Shown: positions 1 to 10,879, numbered from the stretch's first letter. The stretch is 64,000 nucleotides of DNA from Chenopodium formosanum (GCA_024500155.1 CM044869.1:31928501-31992500), one strand, 5' to 3'. Numbers and translations are program-made. The notes: a model not told the origin generated them from the sequence alone.

Positions 1-125
1 ACCGATTGGAAGCGGCCTCCACCTAGGCATTCCGATCACTTGACCTCACTTAATAATTAGCTTTCTAATAATTCCGAACCCTCTATCGGAATAATACACT
101 TGTTCGAAGGACACTATTCCTATCA
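1..125 (-). mobile_element. 5' start of a Copia LTR (fragment, continues left of window)
   Basis: The reverse complement begins TGATAGGAATAGTGTCC at position 125. It matches the first ~125 bases of the LTRs at 13854, 40283 and 55794. It lies in inverted orientation to the copy at 13854, as expected if the LTR had inserted before the inverted duplication. Confidence 0.85.
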
Positions 126-249
126 GTTTTTTGTTTCATTTATAGTGGATATGTGTCAAAGCTCGTTCTATTATGAAATAATCCAAAGGTTGTTCTATTT
201 TGGAAAGACCTCGACTCACAAAGGTGGTGTTATTCTTGGCAAATTTTCC
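126..249 (-). mobile_element. Mutator-like terminal inverted repeat (left-arm copy)
   Basis: Mirror image of the terminus at 13730-13853. It ends in GGCAAATTTTCC at 238-249, followed by the AT-rich flank that forms the target-site duplication of the right-arm copy. The Copia LTR interrupts it at 125. Confidence 0.7.
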
Positions 250-437
250 TTAAATAAATCAACAATATGTTTTTAATAATAAACAAAATGTTTATGTTAA
301 TTGAACATCCTTTATTATAAAAACAAAAATTTTATACAACTGAACAAACACAAAAATTTGTATTAATTTAAAAATAAAATGAACATTTATTTTTATAGGA
401 ATGAACATTACATGCATGAAAATAAACATTTATTTTA
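250..437. other. AT-rich spacer, no gene
   Basis: Low-complexity AT-rich sequence with repeated 'aacat' and 'atgttcat'-like words between two Mutator-like termini. Nothing coding is visible. Confidence 0.7.
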
Positions 438-562
438 GGAAAATTTGCCAAAAATTATACGACCTTTTAGCGATCGTATTAATTGAACGACCTTTGATAC
501 ACATCTGTCGAAAATGGAACAAAAAACCTGTAACTGGTTTTGCAGGTTACATTTGACATTTG
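438..562. mobile_element. Mutator-like terminus
   Basis: Starts GGAAAATTTGCC and continues with the family's words 'acgacctttt', 'gaacgacctttgatac' and 'tctgtcgaaaatgg'. The mirrored copy lies at 13420-13543. No partner terminus with a clear target-site duplication was found, so only one end is called. Confidence 0.6.
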
Positions 563-778
563 TCACATGTGTGATTGGTTAAAACTTTTTAATTTGCAAA
601 AAAATACATTCTCAAACCCGCAGTTGTTAATGATTAAGGTCGACCTCAACTAGTCCTGGCTGAGGTCGCTGCCAAAAAGAACATTTTCTAACTGAACATA
701 TATTACAATAATTTTGTATTCCTCAATAATCACATGTTCATTTTCATGTAGTATGATGTTCATTCTTATAATATAAAA

Positions 779-930
779 GAAAATTTGTCAAGAATAACAC
801 CACCTTTCACTGATCTTCCATAAATGGAACGACCTTTAACACACATTTGCCAAAAATAAAACGTGACTGGTTGGTAACATGCTTAACAGGTTACCTATGA
901 CACGTGTCACAATATCATTGGTCAATTTTC
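779..930. mobile_element. Second Mutator-like terminus, absent from the other arm
   Basis: Begins GAAAATTTGTCAAGAATAAC and shares 'accacctttcac', 'aacgtgactggttggtaac' and 'gacacgtgtcacaatatca' with the terminus ending at 17094. It lies inside the ~450-base stretch that the right arm lacks, so it is either a nested insertion or was lost from the right arm. Confidence 0.6.
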
Positions 931-1807
931 TTATCAAATTTTTTTAATAAAAACTCGAAAATAAAAAAAAATCTTTTAAAAAAAAACCTTAAAATTAAAA
1001 AATAAAAACTGGGAAAAAAAACCCTCCCCCCATTACCGTTAGCAACACCACCACCACCAGACCACCTGTCAAGGCTGCCACCATCGCTGGCGCCTAAAAA
1101 CCCTCCCCCATGCCGACTAAACCATTTCCCCCTTCCGTCGACTGTCTCCAACCCTTTCCGCCCTTAAACCACCACCAGAAAGTCGAAAACCCTATAACCC
1201 TAAAACAACTCGATTTTGGGGTTTTAGGGTTTTCGGGTGGTGGTTTCAAGGGGGAAGGGGTGGATATGGCCGGCTAAGGGGCAAAATGAGTTCGCCGGCA
1301 TAGGGGAGGAAGTTTGGGCGACGGCTAGTAGGGGGAGGAGGGTTTTCGAGGGTAGGGAGAGGGGTTTTAGGGTAGGGGAGGTGATTTGGGGGAAGGGGAA
1401 GGGCTGGGTTGTCAGGCTAGGTCAGGAGGGGGTACCACCGACGTCGGTAAGAAGCTCCGGCTGCCGGCGGTGGTGTTGGCGGGGTTGCTTCCGGCAAGGG
1501 GGGAGGGGTTTTTTTTTCTAGTTCAATTTTGTTTTAGGTTTTCTAATTTAAGTTTTGTTTTTTTAAATAACTATTATTAAAAAATATGTTAAAATTACAT
1601 TTTTAGTTGATTTTTTAATAGCCTGGCCTGAAAAGCCTGTACTACCCGGCCATTTTGGGCGAGTTTTGGCACAAAAATTCTGGCTTAAATCTTGGCCTGA
1701 CCAGGCCTTATTTTTTTGCTCTCAACCCGACTCGTCCAATGATCACCTCTATTAAGACCTTAATGAAAACTGAAACTCATAGGAATTTTCTAAATGGGTT
1801 TGGTTGA
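931..1807. other. GC-rich non-coding interior of a Mutator-like element
   Basis: A poly-A-rich lead gives way to a GC-rich block (1020-1515) dominated by CCACC/GGTGG and 'ccggcg' words. This is typical of the interior of non-autonomous Mutator-like elements. Reading frames here are compositional, with no recognisable domain. The rest (1560-1807) is AT-rich and contains 'ctcaacccgactcgtccaatgatcacc', also present at 12985-13015 in the other arm. Confidence 0.5.
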
Positions 1808-3791
1808 TGTAGACACCTAAAAATGTCTCTCTAACCGAAACCTGAAACCAAATGATGAGTAAAACATGTTAACGTTATGTGGTTTGAGTAGAGTATTGAT
1901 TAAAATGAGCACTTGAATTATTTAATACCCCCATACCATTTCATTTTCCTAGCCCACTTTTATTTCCATTTTGAGCCCAAACTTTTTATATAATTGTAGG
2001 GAATATTTTCCCAAACTTTGAGCCCCACTGTGATCGTGCACTTAAGCATGGTGGTGTCCAAAGAGAAGGAAGCTAGAGTAAAAGAGTCGCCAAAAACTTT
2101 TAGGAACTTGTAAACCGCCCACGAGGTGAAGGTTACACACCTTCACAATCACAGATATTGCTAATTCCATAGTGGTCCTGAACCATGACTGGATATTCGG
2201 GGATGAAGGTATAAATCCAACCTAAAAGAGATTGAAGCTGCCCTAAATAGGCCTCTACTTTGTTCTTCTCATATTCATGTGCGCTTTTCGATTAACATGC
2301 AATCAATATATTAATCCTAAACCTGTTTAATTTATGTTGGTTGATCATTAATGCACAAATAAATCTATTATTTGCGATCACTTGAATTAAAATCATATTA
2401 GCCTAATTTAAATTATTAATTATCTTATTAAGTGAGATTTCAAGTACAAATTCCCTTTAAACCTGCAAGAGAGGGCGTGATCAAACAATAACAATAATAT
2501 AATAACAACAGTCATCATCATCATAATAATCTCATCAAATCATAATAAAATTAGCAAGATCCTAGGCATGATACTAATATGATTAATAACAAATCCTAGC
2601 ATGTCACTAAATAATAAAAATCAAATCTTTATCCCTAACATGATATCAGAAAAGCAATAAAAGCATCCTAACATGATACTAGAAATTAATATAATATTCT
2701 AAACATGATTTCTAAAGAAATAGAACAATTGAATTACTCACTTTGAAGCCTCGTATCTCTTTCTATCAAAACAATACACGCGTTAGTAACTTCAATTAAA
2801 ATATTAAATCAAACAATAATAATTGAAATTAGATTTGGGACCAAACCCTCAGAACTATCAACCTTTCACGTCGAGATCTAAGACAACTTCGACCTTGGCT
2901 AGGTGTATTCAAATCTCGTGAATGAGGAATGGTGATCAAATCAAGAAAATCAAAGGGATGTGTTTAATGTGTTTAGACTAGGCTTAGAAAATTAAGAGAG
3001 AGAAAGAAAGAATAAGCTTTAGCTTAAAGAGGGAGAAGATGATTGTTGATGATTTGAAAACGGGGGAAATTAACCCTATTCATAGAGAAAAATCGACCGT
3101 AACGATAGAAAAGAGTCAGAATCTGACTCGGAGTAAAACTAGCTCCATCGTGGCGCGACAGGGTTATCGCGACGCGATAGCTCTATTGCATGGCGACAGG
3201 CCCATCGCGGCGTGATGGTTGTTGTTCGATAAAGTTTCCGTACGGAACCATTCTCCTAATAGAATTAGGTTACATAGAGTCGGTACTTATCTTTAATCAA
3301 ACCGGAGTTAATCTTTTAAAAACACTTGTTTTATTCCAAATAGAATTCTTCATCTTTTCAAAATCAATCGTAATTATAATTAATAATCCTAATCCCTTTA
3401 GAACTTAAAATAACCTTCTAGAAGATTCTAGAAAATTAGGATAAATCCTAATGACTTTAGGAATACAATTAAAATTAATGGACCCTCCACATGATCATCG
3501 GGCCGCCCATAAAACTCATTTAGGACCCAGTTTAGTATTTTGGCCATAACTTTCTCGTTACAACTCGAATTGGGCTTATAATATATCGTTGGAAAGTTCT
3601 TTTCAAACCCCATCCAACTACATAATTATTGGACCCATATTATGGACCACACTAAATTGGATTGGATGTTTTTCATGTGAAAATGATTTTCGAAATACAA
3701 AATGAATTATTTTTATTAAAACATTTTAGAAAATAGAAGAATTCACGAGACTATTCAACATCTCACCTTACTCGATATTCAATGATGTGAA
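1808..3791 (-). mobile_element. ~2 kb LTR, left-arm copy, truncated
   Basis: Mirror of 10945-12921. The TGTAGACACC end is at 1808, and the opposite ~50 bases present in the right-arm copy (10894-10944) are missing. There is a CpG-rich patch at 3150-3220. No protein domain is seen; the open stretch at 3190-3408 is a chance frame in LTR sequence. Confidence 0.65.
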
Positions 3792-3837
3792 GTTTTAATC
3801 GTCTAGGGTATCTTACTCGTATACTCAAAATACCTTT

Positions 3838-5270
3838 TAGCGACGGTCAAAAGCCATTGCAAAATAAATAAAAATTAAAAAAAAAAAAAGAAAAACCCCC
3901 ACCAACCCAGCCCCCTTCACCCACTGTAAACATTAACCACCATCATCTCCTTTACGAACCACCACCCACCGCCCCTACAATCCACCTAACGCCACCCAAA
4001 ACCACCAAAGAAAACAAAAAAACGCATAAATACCCACAAGCAAACTTTAGATCTAGAATTAAACCCAAAAAAAACAAAAGCTACGACATTAAAACCAAGA
4101 AAAATCAAAATTAAACCAAACCAAACAAGAATCAAAATTAAAATGAAACCTAACAAGATCTAAAAAATACCTAAAAATAACAACACATACAAATAAAAAT
4201 ATATATCAAAAAATATAAAAAAAAAACCGCACAAACAAACGAACAAAAAATGAATTAACTACAAGAATTATCGAAAACACTACAAAATTCGAACAAAAAG
4301 GCAACGAAAAAAATCAAACGAAAAAAAAACAATAAAACATCCACCAAATTGAATAAAGTAAATGAAATTAAACACATAAACAATAATAACCTGTAAATAA
4401 AGGAAATTCACTCCCAAAAATCAAAGTTAACTTCAAATTATTGAAAATAAACACAAATAACCAACATAAAATGAAAATTAACGAAACAAAAACGGCAATT
4501 CAAGCAAAAAATTATGAAGTTAGACCAAAAAAAATAAAGAACAAATAAAAACCACAATAATAAAAACGAAAAAAATACAAAAAAAAATGAGCATACCTTC
4601 GAAAATTTATTCTATGGATTTTCATGGTCAAATTCGACCATAAAAACTTCAAATCTGGAATTTTTATGGTCGAAATTGACCAAATGAACTCCAACATCCC
4701 GAAATTGGACCTCAAAACATAAAATTTGATAAACCCAAAGAAATTTGACTATGAATTTCGTTTCTTTTCACATTAGCATCAAAGAGAAAAGAGGAAAATG
4801 GAAAGGAGAGGAGAAAGAAACTGAGAGAAGGTTGGGAGGAGGAGAGCAAAACAGAGAAAAAGAGTGGGTAGGAGAGGAGAGAGAAATTGAGAGGGGAAAT
4901 AGAGAGGAGAAACGGCGAAGGCAATTTAGGGTTTGGTATGGGCTTTTGAATTGGTATTTAAATACCATTTATTTTGAAAAAAAAAATCAAATCTACGACA
5001 ACCATAAGCTGTCGCGAATTGCGAAAGTTTCGAAAACCGTCGTAATTTGCGATAGTTTATAGCTGTCGTAAATATTAATTTTTTTTTATAATTATTTTTA
5101 TTGTCTTTTGCGACAGTTTATTGGCTAAAAACTGTCGTAATATTACGACGGCTTAAAAAACCGTCATAATATTACGACGGCTACAAAAATCGTCGTATAA
5201 TTAAAATATTACGACAGTTTTACTAGCTGTCGCTGAAAAACTGTCGTTATATTCCCGGATTCTAGTAGTG
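3838..5270. mobile_element. CACTA-like element, 3' end intact, left end truncated
   Basis: The right end reads ...ATTCTAGTAGTG at 5259-5270, the reverse complement of a CACTACTAGAAT terminus. Inside it (4985-5255) lie many copies of a short subterminal word, 'acgacagtt' or 'gcgacagct', in both orientations, which is characteristic of CACTA (En/Spm) ends. The left side has a few related words ('gcgacggtc' near 3840) but no CACTA terminus, so the left end is lost. The interior is A-rich with a purine-rich tract at 4785-4925. No transposase was found. The bases after the right end, 'tca' at 5271-5273, would be the 3-bp target duplication. Confidence 0.65.
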
Positions 5271-5273
5271 TCA

Positions 5274-5570
5274 AGGCATGCCTGGCTGTAGAGTTGACCA
5301 GACTGCCGATCTTTGGAAGTGGGTAACTATCCTTTGGACATGCTTTGTTCAAGTCAGTGTAATCAACACACACATGGGCCAGGTACCATTAGGCTTCTTT
5401 ACGAGCACAACGTTCGTAACCCATTCAGGGAAGTTACATGGCCAAATGAACCCGGCGTCTAACAACTTTTTTACCTCGGCGGCTGCCGCCTGACTTCTCT
5501 CCTCACCATGATTTCTTTTCTTTTGCCTGATAGGCTTCTTTTTGGATCCACAACGAGCTTGTGGACAGCA
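5274..5570 (-). pseudogene. Gypsy reverse transcriptase fragment
   Basis: Minus-strand translation shows the start of a Ty3/Gypsy RT domain: 'EVKKLLDAGFI', then 'PEWVTNVVLVKKPNGTW', followed after a frame change by 'LNKACPKD'-type and 'STAGHA'-type residues. The fragment ends at the CACTA boundary, so the catalytic YxDD region is absent. Frameshifts and stops make it non-functional. It belongs with the protease and gag pieces at 5807-6466 and 7032-7343, in the order expected for one Gypsy element on the minus strand. Confidence 0.8.
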
Positions 5571-5806
5571 AGATCCGGGTTGATGTGTGCTTGGCATCTC
5601 TTCCACTTCAAAGGCAAAGATGTCTCTGAATTCTTTCAGCAAGTGGTGCAAGTCTGCACCAAACTTTGCAAAAGAAACCATCCCTACCTTAACAGTTCGC
5701 TCTGGACGGCTGTCGTCTAGAGAAATATCAATGTGATCACCAGCCGGCTAGGGACGGAGTTCATCTAATCGTTCCCCGGTTAGTGATTGCTATTACTTTT
5801 CCTTCT

Positions 5807-6466
5807 TCACCGCCACCAGCTGATCAACTTTCCTCTTTTTTCCAGCTTCTGGTGGGGCGGGTTCGGGATCCTTGACTCATTAAGGTCTATTGTCTCCTCC
5901 CCCTGGCCGGCTGCTGCCGCTATGGGCTTGACGTATGAGAGATAGCACTCTCTAGCCGTCTTCTGATCCCCATTCAGGGAGCCAACAAAACCATCATCCC
6001 TCTCGAACTTCATCAGCATAAAAGATGGAATGATGACGGTCTTGCACTCGTTCAGAGTTAGACGACCCAAAATACGGTCGTAAGTGGTCATCTCTTTAGC
6101 GACCAAGAACCGGACAACCATGTGGCGTCCCTTTCCCTTCTCTCCCAGCCGGATGGGTAGATCTATATGTCCGACTGGGTGCACGACTCCACCCCCAAAA
6201 CCAACTAAGGGGTGAGAGACATTGCCCATGATGTTGGGCTTGTACTTCAGCCTGGACAAGCACTTGTAGCTGATGATGTCGGTCGAGCTACCATTATCCA
6301 TCAAGATCCGGCCAACCAGCTGATTGGCCACCTTGCACTCAATAACCACAGGGTCATCATGCGGCCGGCGGACTTTGCCCCGGTCCTTCTCAGTGATGAC
6401 GACCTCAGGGAATGTGTTGGTAGACGCCTGACCCTCGTCAACAGAGTTGACTTCCATCTTCCTCAA
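5807..6466 (-). pseudogene. Gypsy protease / gag-pol linker fragment
   Basis: A 219-codon open stretch on the minus strand. It contains 'GRILMDNGSSTDII', a retropepsin active-site motif in which the usual D-T/S-G-S has become D-N-G-S. Downstream is the 'FLVAKEMTTYDRILGR' region typical of aspartic proteases in plant Gypsy polyproteins, where Y-x-x-I-L-G-R is conserved. There is no zinc knuckle in the open part. With Asn in the active-site triplet the enzyme would probably be inactive. It lies between the RT piece (lower coordinates) and the gag piece (higher coordinates), matching 5'-gag-PR-RT-3' on the minus strand. Confidence 0.78.
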
Positions 6467-7031
6467 GTGGTCCTTGGTGCCTCGGATGGTAGGACCCCCT
6501 TAGGAAAAACCACCTGCTATGGTGTAGATCGGCTCGTTGTCAGTGTTTGAACTACGAGTAGGCTGGGCTGCCTTTTTAGACGACTACCCTAGGTTTGTCT
6601 TCAAGGTAACCTTGGACTTGAGGATGTAGGACTTGAATACCCCCTGATATGCTAGACGGTCCAACAGCCGCTTGAGGCTATATAATAGTTGGTGTCGTGG
6701 CCAATGTTCTCATGGAAATGGCAATACTTGTTTTTGTTCCGATTTTTAGCAGAACCTTTCATAGAAGCGGGCTTCTCAATGGTCACCCGGTCTTTGATCT
6801 ACATGAGGATGGAGTAGCAGTCGTTGTTAAACTTGTACTTGGGGACGTACGATTTAAACTCTTTCTTTTTCTTCTAGGACGGCTGCATTGAGTTGTCAAC
6901 CGCCCAGATTTCTTTTCTTTTCTTTTCTTACTCCCTTCAAGTTTGGGAGTTGGCTGAGCATGCTGACTCTCCTTTTGTTTGTCAGACTTCTTGGAGTCTA
7001 ACTAATTATTGGGTGAACAGAGGTCGATCGC
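6467..7031 (-). other. Decayed Gypsy gag C-terminal region
   Basis: Lies between the gag core and protease pieces of the same minus-strand element. It has many stops in all frames and only short polyprotein-like snatches. No independent gene is seen. Confidence 0.5.
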
Positions 7032-7343
7032 CTATATATAGGCTTCCGCCTCCATCAATACCTCTTGGAGAGTGAAAACTCTCTTTCTGACGAAGTCAAA
7101 CTTAAAGGTTGACCCGTCCTTCAGACCCTTGAAGAAGTCTCTATATGCAACTTCGTTAGACAGTCCTTGAATCTGGATTCTTACCAGATTGAATCGCTTA
7201 ACGTAGGAGTAAAGTCCTTCTGTCTCTCCCTGCCGGATGGTACTGAAGTCAAAACTTGTTTTCTTGGCAGGGATGTTCATTGAGAAATTGGATGCAAACA
7301 AGAAGGCAAGTCTCTTGAAGCTGTCAATACATTTGGCTGGCAA
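7032..7343 (-). pseudogene. Gypsy gag (Retrotrans_gag) fragment
   Basis: Minus-strand residues show the plant Gypsy gag core: 'SFKRLAFLFASNF', 'IPAKKTSFDFSTIRQGETE', 'LYSYVKRFNLV', 'EVAYRDFFKGLKDGS', 'LQEVLMEAEAYI'. This corresponds to the capsid-like core that packages element RNA. The frame is only 103 codons and is flanked by stops. It sits upstream of the protease fragment on the same strand, about 1 kb from the LTR end at 8407. Confidence 0.8.
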
Positions 7344-8386
7344 GTTGCCAAACCATTACTGGGCGATGCCCTTCGATGTAGCCGGGAAACATCTACACCA
7401 AGTGGCATCATCCAACCCCTATAGGTACATGAGGTTGGTGTAGGCCATAAGGTGGTCTTCAGGATTGATGGTATGTACCATCATTGGTATTAACCAAGAC
7501 ATTCTTAACTTTGGTCGGTTGTGCCGCCTCGGTTATCTCCTTGGTTAACGCAGAGGGTTGTTCACCAAGTTTCACCAGGCAAAGATGTCAGTCCAAAGGT
7601 TAGATGTTGTATGCCGCCTGACCTCCAAAGAGGGCCTGCTGCATGTAAGGTTGGGCATATTGCCCGTATGGCATCTGAGGCACAAACGTTACTGATTCAA
7701 TCATCTGAGGGTATGTATGGACGGACTAGCCGCCCGACTGACTAGGAACACCTTGCCGAGGTATTCTTGAAGCTGTCTAGGAAGCTCGACGTGGAAGCCG
7801 ACTCAAATAGTTGCTGGTTTCTCTTCTGCTCAATTATATGTCGAGCATCAGAGAATGATTTCTTGCTGCCATCTGGCTGGACTTGCCAGGTGACTTTCCT
7901 TGTACTCGTCTGGGGTAGAAGAACCTTGGAACAGTCAATCAAGGTTCCAGCCTATTCCTTAGTAGCGGGGTGCGGAGTAGGCTGTCTGTCCCTGACTGGC
8001 TTTCTCCTCTCAACATGAGGAGATTTCCGGGCCAACTAACCCTAGCTAGAGCCAGTCTTCCTCTTGTTGATGACGTCTTTGATCTCCCCCTTAGAACTAG
8101 TCATGAATTTCATGAGTTCGTCTCTAGTGACGGGAGCTGCCTCTCTTACCTCCTGGGTTCGGTCAGTTGTCCAGAGGATTTACTCAAACATGCCTGGTTA
8201 TTGCCCAGTTCTAGGTTGTCCCTGGGATGGATGCGCCTGATTCTAAGTGACCCATCATCAGAAGCCACATATGTTTCAAATTCAACGTCGTTATTAGTAT
8301 CATGGTCTTAATAGACCTCGCCATCGATCGGAGGCCAGTTAGGATCAGGAAGTGGTACAGACTCTTGAACCATCTTAGAGGTACTC
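7344..8386 (-). other. Decayed 5' internal region of the Gypsy element
   Basis: Between the gag core and the primer-binding-like site. Minus-strand frames are short and interrupted. No recognisable domain beyond vague gag-leader composition. Confidence 0.45.
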
Positions 8387-8406
8387 TCCCCACTGACAGT
8401 GCCAAA
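8387..8406 (-). promoter_or_regulatory. Primer-binding-site-like sequence of the Gypsy element
   Basis: On the minus strand it reads TTTGGCACTGTCAGTGGGGA immediately after the LTR's terminal CA. This resembles the 'TTTGGCGCCGTCTGTGGGGA' context commonly seen after the 5' LTR of plant Gypsy elements. Several positions have decayed. Confidence 0.55.
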
Positions 8407-9025
8407 TGTTTTGGGGTTTTCTGTGTCCTTCGAGAGAGTTACAACACCAAGACTAGAATTAGCTGTCTGTAGCTGCAAAACAACGGAGGCTCCGGATGGT
8501 TGGAGCTCCGCCTCCAACGATCAAGTTAGAGCGTGTACAGAGAATGTAAAAAGGTGCGGAAAAGGTAAAAGTGAGATCTTCTCGGATTCCGAGATCAGGT
8601 GTTTTCTCTGATGTTAGAGAATTCAGGTGTTTATAATAAATGAACGTGCCCTAAAAATGGGAGAAATCTCCCTATTTATATGGTCATTGGAATATGTGCC
8701 CTTCATTAGGTCATTTTGACCTAATGGGCTGCGTCGTTTTGTGGCGTTCTTGGGAATTGGGCCCTGAAGGCCGCAATTTCCTTTGCCATCTGAGAAAGCC
8801 ACAAGCTAGCTGATATGTGGTCCATGTTAGACCTATCCAGGGATAACACATGTCTCTCTCTCATTGGGCCACGTAGCAAGGTGTTTTATTTTCATTAAGC
8901 TCATACAACATGCATCATCACTTTATTCAATTCTTCGCATCTTCTTTCCCTTTGAGGAAGATCCAACACTTTACTTCTTTCTTTTCACGTCTTTCTTTTT
9001 CAGGAGAAAGTTGGTACCCTCCACA
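8407..9025 (-). mobile_element. Gypsy 5' LTR (minus strand)
   Basis: The 3' edge (TG/CA end) is set by the primer-binding-like site at 8387-8406. A TATA-like box, TATAAATA on the minus strand, lies at 8673-8680 and would direct transcription towards gag. The outer edge at 9025 (minus strand begins TGTGGAGGG) is tentative. No second LTR of this element is visible, so it is 3' truncated by the CACTA-like element and the inverted repeat. Confidence 0.6.
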
Positions 9026-9888
9026 AAAATGACAGAAATTTTTTGTTTTTTCTGCATTTTTGAGCTGCATAAGCACAATCACAATACAATACACACACGA
9101 TTCATGTACATTGAGTCACGTCGCGTCACCACATCGAGTTGGGTCTACACACACATGTCAGAACACATTGAGTCAAGTTGATTTAAACACATTGAGTCGC
9201 ACAATAAGTTGAGTAACACCAAGCCTTGGGTCAACCTCAATTACAAACATGAGCAAAGTCCTATAGCCCAAGAGTATAGATGCAGGTACACTAAGTCCTT
9301 AGCAGATTAGCAACTTTTACGAAGGATTAGAGGCAATTTCATTGAGTGCAAATGAACGAAAAGACATAAGCAACAGCAGCAAAGCTGAACGAGCAAAGAG
9401 AGTTTAAAAAACTCTGACTTTGATTCAAGCGCAACGTGATAGAAATAACGCATCGCGATATACCCTGATGTGGTGCGATACACTTTGACTCAGCGCGATA
9501 GACCTGTCGCTCCGCGATAGCTCTGATTTCTCCTACGTCAGCCTTTGAGGGTTCCACAACTTGGTTGGTTGGTCCATGACTAATAAATTTGAGCCTCTTG
9601 ATGAGCACTTAATTCTTTTGAGCAATTGATGGATATTTGATTGGTAATCGGCCCGATTACAGTTCTGATTGATGATCGGCCTGATGACGATCATAATTGA
9701 GCATATTTGAGTACTGATTGAGCATGTAGATTGATACTTAAGATTGGGAGATTTCTAAATAAATCAATTCAAAGACTTTAAGAATCCCAAATATGGTTCT
9801 AAAGATGAATTTTCCAAAGCTAGAAGGTCTATTAGTTCTCGGAGTAAGGACAAGAAAATTTAAAGACAAGGTGCTCTAGATTAAGGGT
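9026..9888. other. Non-coding spacer, probable 3' region of a Gypsy element
   Basis: No gene is seen. A CpG-rich patch at 9430-9530 carries repeated 'gcgatag' words resembling the patch at 3150-3220 and 11515-11585 in the LTR. 'gagtcacgtcgcgtcac' and 'attgagtca' words are scattered at 9110-9200. Because the minisatellite, polypurine tract and LTR follow on the plus strand, this is likely part of the untranslated 3' region of that element. Confidence 0.4.
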
Positions 9889-10505
9889 TCTGTTATTTGA
9901 TTTGAGAAGGACGGTTCGAGATGAAGTGATCTTGGTAGCTTTTGCTATTATTGGAGAGGTTATCTCTTGATTTGAGAAGGGCGGTTCGAGACGAAGCGAT
10001 CTTCGATAGCTTTCGCCATGATTGGGGAGGTTATCATTCGATTTGAGAAGATGGCACAAGATGGACGATCTTCGACGGCTTTCGCTAAGATTGTGGGGGT
10101 TATCATTTGATTTGAGAAGATGGCACGAGATGGGCAATCTTCGATGGCTTTCGCTAAGATTGTGGGGGTTGTCATTTGATTTGAGAAGATAGCACAAGAT
10201 GGACGATCTTCGACGACTTTCGCTAAGATTGTGGGGGTTGTCATTTTATTTGAGAAGATAGCACAAGATGGGCGACCTTCTACGACTTTCGCTAAGATTG
10301 TGGGGTTGTCATTTAATTCAAGAAGATAGCACGAGATAGGCGATCTTCAACGGCTTTCGCTAAGATTGTGGGGGTTAGATAGCACGAGATCGGCGGTCTT
10401 CGATGAAGTTCGCTATGATTGGTGGAGGTTGTCATCTAGATTTTAGGAGAGCGGTTCGTGATGAGGCGGTCTTCGACAGCTTTCACTAAGATATGAAGGT
10501 TGTCA
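9889..10505. repeat. 69-bp minisatellite, about nine units
   Basis: Tandem units begin near 'ttatcatttgatttgagaag' and include 'cttcgacggctttcgctaag' and 'attgtgggggtt'. Starts at 10031, 10100, 10169 and 10238 are exactly 69 bases apart; the next is 68. Outer units (from 9889 and after 10370) are more diverged, and one is shortened. Because 69 is 23 codons, frames stay open across several units, but only on the minus strand and without a known domain. Confidence 0.9.
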
Positions 10506-10879
10506 ATCAATTGGTCGAGTCAAGGTAAAGATGAGATTCTGAAGATGGCGAGGTACAGTCACCTTCGACGGTGTTTCCTAGGATATGGAAGATTGTCACA
10601 ACAAATAAAGATAGTGAGGCACTGTTACCTTTAGATGGCGTTCACGAGGCATTGTGGAGGTTGTCACAACAAAATGCAGCAAAATCGATTACTTTAGAGA
10701 CGTGTGATCGACGGTGCAAGATACGCGTTTCTAACTCTCTTATCTGTTTAACTAACGCTAGTTTGCAGGTATTGGCGTTACAAGAATGATTTAGGATCGC
10801 AGAACGTTCTGAATCACTCTCCGTCCCTATCGCTACTTTGACTTTTGTTTTCGAAACTTATGTTTCTCCAAACTCAGTC
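10506..10879 (+). other. Gypsy 3' untranslated region, no gene
   Basis: Diverged minisatellite-like words fade out by about 10680. The remainder leads into the polypurine tract. A short open stretch at 10571-10789 has no recognisable domain. Confidence 0.4.

Larger units (their letters stand above)
1..3791. repeat. Left arm of giant inverted repeat
   Basis: Read on the minus strand, this arm matches 10945-13979 almost base for base. The 72-codon open stretch at 3190-3408 recurs on the opposite strand at 11321-11539 with one residue changed. The outer edge coincides with the window start, so the arm probably continues to the left. It contains the start of a Copia LTR, Mutator-like termini, a GC-rich interior and a truncated ~2 kb LTR. 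Two segments (about 563-1015 and 1342-1662) are missing from the other arm. The match breaks near 3791. Confidence 0.93.

Noticed and set aside
915..1151. Gly-rich open stretches in the GC-rich block (also 1237-1580 and 13257-13544)
   Set aside because: Compositional frames in a Mutator-like interior, with no homology-like pattern. They differ between the arms by indels.
3190..3408. 72-codon open stretch duplicated at 11321-11539
   Set aside because: It lies in LTR sequence of the inverted repeat. Its conservation simply reflects the recent duplication, and no domain is present.
4712..5062. Overlapping Ser/Phe-rich and Arg/Glu-rich frames
   Set aside because: They come from a purine/pyrimidine-rich tract of a CACTA-like element, open on both strands for compositional reasons.
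5508..8611. Plus-strand frames across the Gypsy region
   Set aside because: Shadows of the minus-strand gag-protease-RT remnants.
9832..10244. Repetitive 'LLKSNDNP' protein
   Set aside because: Translation of a 69-bp minisatellite on the strand opposite the element. The open frame follows from the period, and there is no start context or domain.
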